Source: JBHIFB01 sp046760905
Lineage (GTDB): Bacteria > Gemmatimonadota > CAZMKB01
Length of the DNA stretch: 15,013 bases
Reading direction: 5' to 3'
Assembly (NCBI GenBank): GCA_046760905.1
Contig: JBHIFB010000074.1
Span: forward strand, 1 to 15,013
Part shown: positions 7,932-14,521 of the stretch, in pieces
Layout of the letters: every line of letters starts with the position of its first letter
Position numbering within the stretch: position 1 is the first letter of the stretch
Made by a program: the position numbers and the translations under genes
Notes under the pieces: model-generated
What the model saw: the letters and a program-made list of their open reading frames with translations, nothing else
Databases searched by the model: none
Told to the model about the DNA's origin: nothing

Positions 7932-10037
7932 ATGAGTGTGACGCGCAGCTTGCATGTGTGTGGCAATCCCAGGTGTAGGAGGTACAGGGAAGAGGGAGGA
8001 TGGTACGGTCCATTGCTCCTTCTCAGCGTTCTCATCTTTTTGCCTCACACGGATTCCTTGAGCGCCTACACCTCGGAAAACGTGTTCCTTGTCACCATCG
8101 ATGGGATACGTGACCAGGAGGCATTCGAGTATGGATTTGAGCCGGGGGAGACCGAACATCCGTATTTGCCTTTCATCTGGAACGAGCTGAAGCCTCAGGG
8201 AACAGCCTTCATGGAGATGTACAATGTATTCTGCACCTTCACTTCTCCCGGGCATGCAACAATTCTTACCGGGGCCTGGCAGATGTTCCCGAATCACGCC
8301 AGCCAAGGCGAGTGGTTTCAGACCAGAGCTTGGTCTCCCACCATATTCGAGTATTCTAGGAAGCAGCTCGGGCTATCACAATCTGAAACGTGGTGTGTGG
8401 TGGGGAAGAAAAACTGTCTGGAAAGCGACTGGAGCATCCATCCCGCCTATGGCGAGGATTACGGCGCGAATCTACTCCATGAACCATCGGGACAGATAAC
8501 CCTCGACACCGACTCCCTCACAGTCGATGGATTGATGGGGGTGCTCGATGCTGACCAACCGTCCATGGTCTTCGTGAATCTTCAGGGAACAGATGCGCTT
8601 GGCCATTATGGAGATTATGACTTATACCTCGAAGCTATCCAGCTTGCCGACAGAGCAGTCGAGAGAATATGGAGCCGTATCCAGAATGACCCGCACTACA
8701 GCAGTAACACCACTCTCATAGTCACCACAGACCATGGCAGGCACGATGACAGTCACGGTGGGTTCTCGAGCCATGGAGGAATATGTCACGGCTGCCAGCA
8801 CATAATGTGCCTGATCGTTGGCCCGGATACGCCGTCTGGAGTCGAGGTAACCCGGCGTACTTTTCAAATAGACATTGCACCGACGATCGGAGAACTCATC
8901 GGTTTCGATGTTCCTTATGCAGATGGACAGGTACTGGACGAAGCAGTCACAGGGTATGATGGCCCTGACCGCTTCATTGTGAAGGATCCGGCAACTGATG
9001 TATACGAAGGGATGGTGTTCGTCACGTGGTCCGACAACAGCACCGGAAGCGATGAGGTATATTTCCTGGCATCCTTCGACGGTGGGAATACATTCGGTGA
9101 TACAGTTCAGCTGAGCTCGAGTCAGGCTGCGGCAATCCAGCCCGATATCACAGCCGATGCCGTTGGAGTGCACGTCGTCTGGCTCGACTTTCGTCAGGGA
9201 ATCTGGGAACTCTATTACAGAAGGAGTGAAGATTATGGGATCACATGGGATCCCGAACAGAGGCTTGCCGCGAACATCGAGGAGGATGAGAATGGCCAGG
9301 GCCATGCCATGATGTGGGAGCCTTTCATTTTGAGCGAGCTGGGTGGAAGCATGATTACCGTCTCTGCCCAGCCGATAAGTATCGGGGCGCTGCTCTCCTA
9401 CGATGGAGGCGATACGTGGGAGTTCGAGCTTATAGACAATTCGGCCTTTTTCCCCGTCAACGTGAACGGATGCCGTCTGTCGGCTATGGCCGGCGTAACA
9501 TGGTGCGATCAGGCTGCGGAAGGAGATAGAAATTGGGATGTCTACTATAAACTAAGCGGCGTCCTGGGAAAAAACTGGAATGTATTGAGACAGCTGAGCT
9601 CAAACCCATCTTACTCCATACAGCCCAACGTCGACTCCAACGGCAATAAGCGTCTCGGAGTCGCATGGGCCGACAACGAGTTTGGCTCGTTCAGAATTTT
9701 CTTCCGCAAGAGCCATAACAAGGGCAAGAAATGGTTTGGCAGAAACGTGGTTTCATACGGTTCTGGCGGTAGCTGGCAGCCTGACCTTGCCTGGGACAGG
9801 AGCGCCGGAGATAATGTCCACCTGGTCTGGACAGACTATCGTGACGGGAATGGCGAGCTTTACTATCGTCTCTATAACGGCAGCACGTGGTCTGACGAGG
9901 AGAGGCTCACGTTCACCGAAGGTTCCGTCAACCTTCCCAGCTTCGCAGTCGATGAATACGGGAACACTTTCATGGTCTGGGAAGAGCGAACCGCTTCAGG
10001 CAGCCGTATGCAAATGGGGAACATGATTTCACCATAG
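7932..10037 (+). CDS. Probably secreted alkaline-phosphatase-superfamily hydrolase with C-terminal sialidase-like repeats
   Basis: About 701 residues. A hydrophobic segment near 25-44 (Y-G-P-L-L-L-L-S-V-L-I-F) looks like a signal peptide, with possible cleavage after S-L-S-A; export is inferred. Residues 50-335 are an alkaline phosphatase / type I phosphodiesterase domain. Metal or catalytic sites are D57 (TIDG), T104/S105 in T-S-P-G-H (candidate nucleophile), D221-x-x-G-H225, and D267-H268-G followed by a His-rich stretch to H290. Residues 355-700 form repeats with Asp-box motifs S-x-D-x-G-x-x-[WF] at 381, 432 and 489, a degenerate one at 594, and repeated V-H-V-V-W-x-D-x-R blocks, suggesting a beta-propeller for carbohydrate or surface binding. 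Substrate (phosphate monoester, diester, sulfate) is unknown. The start is uncertain: the frame is open to 7755, ATG 7932 lacks a good ribosome site, and GTG 7956 or TTG 8013 are alternatives. No cell-wall anchor or sorting signal is seen at the C-terminus. Confidence 0.85.
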   Translation: MSVTRSLHVCGNPRCRRYREEGGWYGPLLLLSVLIFLPHTDSLSAYTSENVFLVTIDGIRDQEAFEYGFEPGETEHPYLPFIWNELKPQGTAFMEMYNVFCTFTSPGHATILTGAWQMFPNHASQGEWFQTRAWSPTIFEYSRKQLGLSQSETWCVVGKKNCLESDWSIHPAYGEDYGANLLHEPSGQITLDTDSLTVDGLMGVLDADQPSMVFVNLQGTDALGHYGDYDLYLEAIQLADRAVERIWSRIQNDPHYSSNTTLIVTTDHGRHDDSHGGFSSHGGICHGCQHIMCLIVGPDTPSGVEVTRRTFQIDIAPTIGELIGFDVPYADGQVLDEAVTGYDGPDRFIVKDPATDVYEGMVFVTWSDNSTGSDEVYFLASFDGGNTFGDTVQLSSSQAAAIQPDITADAVGVHVVWLDFRQGIWELYYRRSEDYGITWDPEQRLAANIEEDENGQGHAMMWEPFILSELGGSMITVSAQPISIGALLSYDGGDTWEFELIDNSAFFPVNVNGCRLSAMAGVTWCDQAAEGDRNWDVYYKLSGVLGKNWNVLRQLSSNPSYSIQPNVDSNGNKRLGVAWADNEFGSFRIFFRKSHNKGKKWFGRNVVSYGSGGSWQPDLAWDRSAGDNVHLVWTDYRDGNGELYYRLYNGSTWSDEERLTFTEGSVNLPSFAVDEYGNTFMVWEERTASGSRMQMGNMISP

Positions 10038-10134
10038 GCTGCCATGGATGACCGAAAAAGTTAAAAGAGCATCTCGAGCGAAGGCGGAGATTCACTGCGC
10101 AAGAGCAATTACGGCCTTCTGATAGGCGGTGTGG

Positions 10135-10150
10135 GGAGAGACCTCCTTTT
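10135..10150 (+). terminator. Weak candidate terminator for the phosphatase gene
   Basis: GGAG (10135-10138) and CTCC (10143-10146) can pair around AGAC, directly followed by TTTT (10147-10150). The stem is only four G-C-rich pairs, but the location, about 100 bases after the phosphatase stop and just before the end of the convergent ctaB, fits. Confidence 0.3.
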
Positions 10151-10152
10151 AA

Positions 10153-10169
10153 ATCGCTGATTCAGTGAT
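10153..10169 (-). terminator. Candidate terminator of the cytochrome oxidase operon
   Basis: Read on the minus strand, ATCACTG (10169-10163) pairs with CAGCGAT (10159-10153) around AAT: seven pairs including one T-G, followed by a short T-run then A-run (about 10152-10147). It overlaps the ctaB stop codon (10162-10164). The T-run is short, so termination may be inefficient or Rho-dependent. Confidence 0.35.
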
Positions 10170-11031
10170 AGATGAGTGCATCTATCGAGAGGAGCAGCAG
10201 AACGAGGAGTGCGTATACATTCACCTCCAGGATAGTGGTCCTAAGGGATGGGGATTTTCCTTTATCTTTCAAAAAAAACGCCGTTTCGAAGGCGAGCCAC
10301 AGTGCTGCTGCCACAAGGCAGAGCAGGATGAAGCGCGAACTGACCGCCAAATACACCGGCAGTGATAGAGAGGTGACCACGGTTGCAAGTATCCATATCG
10401 ATAATATCCTTCGCAGCTGAGCTACTGAGAAAACCTCTGTCACCACTGGAAGCCCTGCCTTCTCATACTCATCACGGTAGCGCAGAAGGATGAGCAGGAA
10501 ATGAGGAATCTGCCAGATGAACAGGAAGAAGGAGAGGGCAAGAATGCTGGGGTCATAGAGGCTTCCCCCGCCGGCCGACCAGCCGGCTGCGGGTGGTAGC
10601 GCCCCGATCACCGCACCGGGCAGGAATGAAAAGGCATTTTTCCTCTTGAGGTAGGTATAAAAGAGATTATACATGAAAAGGGCCGAGAGACCGAGTAAAA
10701 GTACTGTTGTATTCGTACAGAAAAACAGGACAGCACAACCTGAGAGGATCAACATGATCGAGATGATCAGAGCATCTCCCGGCCCGATCACGCCAGCAGC
10801 GATCGGTCTCCTCCTCGTCCTCTCCATCAACATGTCGATTTCTCTGTCCTGATACTGGTTCAGTGCCACAGATCCGCAGGACAGCAGGAACATGCCGACT
10901 GCCACCCCAGCCATCCCCTCCGTAGAGCCGGATGATGCGATAACGAATCCTGTCACTGTGGAGAGGGTGATGAGCAGCCCTATCCTGACTTTGGTCAACT
11001 GCAGAAAAAACTTGAGCGGCTGCATGAACAT
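10162..11031 (-). CDS. ctaB: Protoheme IX farnesyltransferase (heme O synthase)
   Basis: UbiA-family integral membrane prenyltransferase that attaches a farnesyl group to heme B to make heme O, the precursor of heme A for the oxidase encoded just upstream. It has 289 residues with about eight or nine hydrophobic segments. The first Asp-rich motif is N58-Q-Y-Q-D-R-E-I-D-x-x-M-E-R-T-R-x-R-P ending at P76, which binds the Mg-diphosphate. Further family marks are Y-T-Y-L-K-R near 125-130, G-A-L-P-P-A-A-G-W near 143-151, and W-Q-I-P-H-F with R-D-E-Y-x-x-A-G-L-P near 173-195. ATG at 11031 lies 9 bases after the coxB stop; a second ATG two codons on (11025) is possible. It is the last gene of the oxidase operon. 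Heme A synthase (ctaA), needed to make heme A, is not in this window. Confidence 0.94.
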   Translation of the reverse strand: MFMQPLKFFLQLTKVRIGLLITLSTVTGFVIASSGSTEGMAGVAVGMFLLSCGSVALNQYQDREIDMLMERTRRRPIAAGVIGPGDALIISIMLILSGCAVLFFCTNTTVLLLGLSALFMYNLFYTYLKRKNAFSFLPGAVIGALPPAAGWSAGGGSLYDPSILALSFFLFIWQIPHFLLILLRYRDEYEKAGLPVVTEVFSVAQLRRILSIWILATVVTSLSLPVYLAVSSRFILLCLVAAALWLAFETAFFLKDKGKSPSLRTTILEVNVYALLVLLLLSIDALIYH

Positions 11032-11040
11032 GGTACTGCC

Positions 11041-11964
11041 CTATTCAAGACCCTTCAAATATCGTATGATTTCTTCAAGCTCCTCGGCAGTGAGCATTCC
11101 AGCCATAGGCGGCATTACCGGTTGGTATCCTTTGACTACTTCCGCGCCGGGATCGATTATCGACCTGCGCAGATATTCTTCGTCGACGACGATCTCCCTT
11201 TCCATCTCCCCGACAATCACGGTGGTCCTATTCCCAAATATGCCCTTAAAAGTCGGACCTACGATGTGAGTTCCATCGGTGCTGTGACATGCGATGCACC
11301 CCTTCGCCTGGATGAGTTGTAGACCGACTTTCTCCTCTTGAGTCACCTCCGAAACCCCGGGCTCCTCTCTTTCATACCAGGCCTCAAATTCATCCACCGG
11401 CATGACTACCACTTTTGAGAGCATGGATGCGTGTCTCAGTCCGCAGTATTCAGTGCAAAAGAGGTCGAAGGAGCCGGGTACGGTTGGGGTGAACCAGAGG
11501 TGTGTCTCCAATCCGGGCACCGCATCCTCTTTTATCCTGAATGCCGGAACATAGAGGCTGTGGATTACATCCTGGGAAGACAGGGCAAGCTTCACCGGCC
11601 TGTCCAGAGGAACGTATAGTGTGTCGGTGGACTTGCCATTATCATATTCGAAGAGCCATGACCACATTCTGGCTGTCACCTTCACAAGCATGGTGTCCTT
11701 TGGAACGTCCCTCATCAGCTGAAATCCGTGCCATCCGTAGTAAAACATTACCAATGCCAGGATTGTTGGAACGATCGTCCATATAGTTTCAAGCAGCAGA
11801 TTCCCGCTAACCTGGGATGGTTTAGGATTCCTTCTCCGGCTATATCTGATCACGAAATAGACCATCGCGAAGGTGATTACGACGAGAAGAACCACAGATA
11901 TGGAAAGGATGACCAGAAAGGCCATATCAACTCTTTCAGCTATGTTCGAAGCGCCACCAAACAT
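11041..11964 (-). CDS. coxB: Cytochrome c oxidase subunit II with fused cytochrome c domain (caa3 type)
   Basis: Accepts electrons from the periplasm and passes them to subunit I. It has 307 residues: two N-terminal membrane helices (about 13-40 and 58-80), a CuA cupredoxin domain (about 92-195) and a C-terminal cytochrome c domain (about 212-305). CuA ligands are H135, C170, E172, C174, H178 and M181 (FCTEYCGLRHASM). W101 and W103 in the M-W-S-W segment match the electron-entry aromatic patch. Heme c is bound by C223-x-x-C226-H227, with M284 in V-M-P-P-M the likely sixth ligand. No separate signal peptide precedes the first helix. ATG at 11964 follows AGGTGA, which overlaps the coxD stop. 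The fused heme domain suggests that no soluble cytochrome c is strictly needed between the bc1-type donor and CuA. Its place after coxA-C-D rather than first is unusual. Confidence 0.95.
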   Translation of the reverse strand: MFGGASNIAERVDMAFLVILSISVVLLVVITFAMVYFVIRYSRRRNPKPSQVSGNLLLETIWTIVPTILALVMFYYGWHGFQLMRDVPKDTMLVKVTARMWSWLFEYDNGKSTDTLYVPLDRPVKLALSSQDVIHSLYVPAFRIKEDAVPGLETHLWFTPTVPGSFDLFCTEYCGLRHASMLSKVVVMPVDEFEAWYEREEPGVSEVTQEEKVGLQLIQAKGCIACHSTDGTHIVGPTFKGIFGNRTTVIVGEMEREIVVDEEYLRRSIIDPGAEVVKGYQPVMPPMAGMLTAEELEEIIRYLKGLE

Positions 11965-11973
11965 CTCTTACTT

Positions 11974-12264
11974 TCACCTGAATGCGATATCAAAAAAGGT
12001 TAAGCCGATGATGATCGTTATAGTTGCAATCGCTATAAACAACAAGATCTTGAAAAGTCCTTCCTCATACTTCAGGTGCATGAAGTAGTAAAGGACGAGG
12101 CCCGATTTGACCGATGCGATGGTCAGAGCCGCGATAATGTTCATTTTTCCAAGATCAATGCCAGCAACCGTTACCGTTATGGCTGTGAAAATAACGAGGC
12201 CGATCCAGACGCACACGTATGTCATGAATCTCACATCGTGCTTACGTATAGCTCTTTGTTCCAA
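11974..12264 (-). CDS. coxD: Cytochrome c oxidase subunit IV (prokaryotic type)
   Basis: Small integral membrane subunit of 96 residues with three predicted helices (about 13-34, 42-63 and 70-93), matching the bacterial COX4 family found in caa3 and related oxidases; it is thought to stabilise the complex and has no cofactor. The best family mark is V-K-S-G-L-V-L-Y-Y-F-M-H-L at the end of helix two. It starts with a TTG codon at 12264, supported by a strong ribosome site five bases before it. It sits 10 bases after coxC and 9 bases before coxB, so it is expressed as part of the oxidase operon. Confidence 0.88.
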   Translation of the reverse strand: MEQRAIRKHDVRFMTYVCVWIGLVIFTAITVTVAGIDLGKMNIIAALTIASVKSGLVLYYFMHLKYEEGLFKILLFIAIATITIIIGLTFFDIAFR

Positions 12265-12269
12265 GAGTT

Positions 12270-12276
12270 CCCCCTC
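12270..12276 (-). promoter_or_regulatory. Ribosome binding site that fixes the TTG start of coxD
   Basis: On the minus strand GAGGGGG lies five bases before the TTG at 12264 and overlaps the coxC stop codon (12275-12277). No ATG lies at a suitable distance, and the next Met codon in frame is residue 14, inside the first helix region. This makes TTG the likely true start and points to coupling with coxC. Confidence 0.7.
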
Positions 12277-12895
12277 ATGAGATCAAATAAAAGAGTGGAA
12301 AGAGATAGATCCATATGATGTCTACCAGATGCCAGTATAGGCCAGAATTTTCAAGTTTCACATAGTCGGTTTCACTGATATTCCCTCTCACAAGAAGGAT
12401 GAGCATCACCGTGAATACTGCAATACCGATGAAGACATGGAGTCCGTGCAGACCTGTCATCACATAGTATAGCCCATAGAATAAGACTGCCCCTTCGCCT
12501 CTCTCAAGTAACTCCGTGGATTTGGGGTAGAGGCCATGTTGTATCTTCGCACCCCACTCGAAGTATTTGTTCAAAAGAAAGATAGAAGCCAGGAGAATGG
12601 TGACCACGAGGAAGGCGGCCGAAAGGTCCTTCCTTCCCTTCTGAATTGCCGAGATGGAGACGGCTATGGTCAGACTGCTTGTAAGAAGGACCAGTGTGTT
12701 CAGAGTCCCGATTGTGACGTCCAGTTCCTCTGCTGCTTCGTGGAAACTTCCTGTGTGCTGTGAGCGAAGAACTGAATAGATGAGGAACATGCCTCCGAAG
12801 AGAAGGATCTCAGTAAGGAGGAAAAGCCACATTCCCACCTTCGATCCGGTGTAATCCTTGTGATGCTCTGCTGTGGTATCCGGGTTTTCATTCAC
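12275..12895 (-). CDS. coxC: Cytochrome c oxidase subunit III
   Basis: Membrane subunit of the heme-copper oxidase, without redox centres; it stabilises subunit I and proton uptake. With the GTG start at 12895 it has 206 residues and five helices (about 21-43, 64-84, 92-111, 136-165, 188-205), the short bacterial form lacking the first two helices of mitochondrial subunit III. Family marks are K-Y-F-E-W after helix three, T-G-L-H-G-L-H-V-F-I-G in helix four and Y-W-H-L-V-D-x-x-W near the C-terminus. The frame is open upstream to 13030, but that extension lies inside coxA and looks unlike the family; GTG 12895 has AAGGTG nine bases upstream and gives an 8-base overlap with the coxA stop. Translational coupling to coxA is likely. 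Confidence 0.92.
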   Translation of the reverse strand: MNENPDTTAEHHKDYTGSKVGMWLFLLTEILLFGGMFLIYSVLRSQHTGSFHEAAEELDVTIGTLNTLVLLTSSLTIAVSISAIQKGRKDLSAAFLVVTILLASIFLLNKYFEWGAKIQHGLYPKSTELLERGEGAVLFYGLYYVMTGLHGLHVFIGIAVFTVMLILLVRGNISETDYVKLENSGLYWHLVDIIWIYLFPLFYLIS

Positions 12896-14519
12896 GTAAC
12901 TGAACACCTTCGTAATCGTACGGTCCACGTTGTATACTGGGGATCTCAGCGAAGTTTTCAATGGGTGGCGGTGATGGGATCTGCCACTCGAGTGTCGTGC
13001 CGCCCCAAGGATTGCTCGTTGCCTTCTCACCTCTGGAGAGTGATCTGATAAGGTTAGTCATTATTAGAACCAATCCCAAAAGAAGCACCCAAGATCCAAC
13101 AGTCGAGATAACGTGCTCCGTCTGGAATTGTGGAAGGTAGTCATAATATCTTCTCGGCATGCCCTTCCAGCCCAGGATGAACATGGGAAAGTAAAGGGTG
13201 TTGAAACCTATGAAGAGGATGAGCCAGGCCAGTTTCGCCCACCTCTCTCGGTACATCCTGCCGAACATCTTCGGAAACCAGTGGTGGAGGGCACCGATGA
13301 AGGCGAACGCCGTACCTCCGAACATCGTGTAGTGAAAGTGGGCCACTATGAAATAGGTATCATGAAGATGCACATCCGTGGCCAGGGAGGCGTTAACCAG
13401 GCCGGTGAATCCGCCAATCGAGAACAGGAAGATGAAAGAGAGGGCATATAAAAGCGGTACTCCAAGCTCTATCGAACCCTTGTAAAGGGTTGCCACCCAG
13501 TTGAACACCTTTATTCCACTCGGGACAGCCACAAGGAAAGTGAGCAAAGAGAAAATCCATCTCGCGGTGTCACTCATACCGCTCGTGTACATGTGGTGTC
13601 CCCACACCAGGTATCCAACGAATGCGATTGCCAGGCTGGAAAATGCGATTGCCTTGTAGCCGAAGATAGTCTTCCTTGCGAAAACCGGGATTATCTCTGA
13701 GATCACTCCCATAGCAGGAATTATCATGACGTAGACAGCGGGGTGTGAGTAGATCCAGAACATGTGCTGGTAAAGCAGCGGGTCGCCGCCAAGGGCAGGA
13801 TCGAAGAAGCCCACACCAAAAAGCCGCTCGAACATTATCAGAAGCAGGGTGATGCCGACTATAGGGGTTGCCAGAATCTGAATCCAGGCGGTAGCATACA
13901 ATCCCCAGACGAAGAGGGGCAACCTGAACCATCCCATCCCGGGGGCTCTCATCCTGTGAATGGTGGTGATGAAGTTCAACCCGGTGAGTATGGATGAGAA
14001 ACCAATCAAGAACGCACCGAAGACGGCGAGGGTCACATTCGTTCCTGTCTTGATCGCATAGGGGGCGTAGAATGTCCATCCGGTGTCCGGCGGTCCTCCG
14101 CCAGAGAAAAGGGAGGTGATCGCAACCGCCGCCCCGGCCATGAAGACCCACCACGAGAGGAGATTAATCCTGGGGAAAGCCACGTCTTTCGCACCAATGA
14201 GAATCGGCAGGAAGAAATTTCCGAATACGGCCGGTAGCCCCGGAATAATAAAAAGGAAAATCATTATCACGCCATGCAGAGTGAAGAGTGCGTTATAATT
14301 CTGGGCTGATACAATGGTCTCCCCGGGCGAGAGTTGCTCCAGCCTCATAAGGATGCCCAGCAGAACACCCACTGAGAAAAAAGAAAGCATGGATGTGAGG
14401 TAAAGTAGTCCTATCCTCTTGTGGTTAGTGGAGAAGATCCAGGAGAGGAGGCCGCCGTATTTCCCGCGTTCCTGGTAGAAACTCACTGCCGGGTAAGCGG
14501 CATCTGCCTTTTCAACCAT
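12888..14519 (-). CDS. coxA: Cytochrome c oxidase subunit I, type A2 heme-copper oxidase
   Basis: Catalytic subunit reducing O2 to water and pumping protons across the cytoplasmic membrane. From ATG 14519 it has 543 residues and about 12 helices. The low-spin heme is bound by H82 and H396, the high-spin heme by H394, and CuB by H259, H308 and H309; Y263 is the Tyr cross-linked to H259. The K-channel Lys is K337 (S-G-I-K-V-F). The D-channel entry Asp is D112 (G-A-K-D-V-A-F-P-R). Just before H259 is Y257-S258 with A261 instead of the Glu of H-P-E-V-Y, the mark of type A2 oxidases. The C-terminal N-P-W-G-G-T-T-L-E-W is typical of bacterial aa3/caa3 subunit I. An ATG at 14525 overlaps the sco stop (ATGA), but GGGGAG at 14526-14531 spaces properly only to 14519. 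Confidence 0.96.
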   Translation of the reverse strand: MVEKADAAYPAVSFYQERGKYGGLLSWIFSTNHKRIGLLYLTSMLSFFSVGVLLGILMRLEQLSPGETIVSAQNYNALFTLHGVIMIFLFIIPGLPAVFGNFFLPILIGAKDVAFPRINLLSWWVFMAGAAVAITSLFSGGGPPDTGWTFYAPYAIKTGTNVTLAVFGAFLIGFSSILTGLNFITTIHRMRAPGMGWFRLPLFVWGLYATAWIQILATPIVGITLLLIMFERLFGVGFFDPALGGDPLLYQHMFWIYSHPAVYVMIIPAMGVISEIIPVFARKTIFGYKAIAFSSLAIAFVGYLVWGHHMYTSGMSDTARWIFSLLTFLVAVPSGIKVFNWVATLYKGSIELGVPLLYALSFIFLFSIGGFTGLVNASLATDVHLHDTYFIVAHFHYTMFGGTAFAFIGALHHWFPKMFGRMYRERWAKLAWLILFIGFNTLYFPMFILGWKGMPRRYYDYLPQFQTEHVISTVGSWVLLLGLVLIMTNLIRSLSRGEKATSNPWGGTTLEWQIPSPPPIENFAEIPSIQRGPYDYEGVQLRE

Positions 14520-14521
14520 GG

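Noticed and set aside
8622..9305. Open frame of 227 codons opposite the phosphatase gene
   Set aside because: It covers the metal-binding and Asp-box coding region of the plus-strand gene and has no motif of its own.
12896..13030. Upstream extension of coxC by 45 residues
   Set aside because: It lies wholly inside the coxA coding end, is Arg- and His-rich with no match to subunit III, and GTG 12895 has a good ribosome site.
13570..14154. Long second open frame of 194 codons on the same strand as coxA
   Set aside because: It overlaps the invariant core of coxA in another frame and its translation shows no domain; it is a codon-bias shadow.
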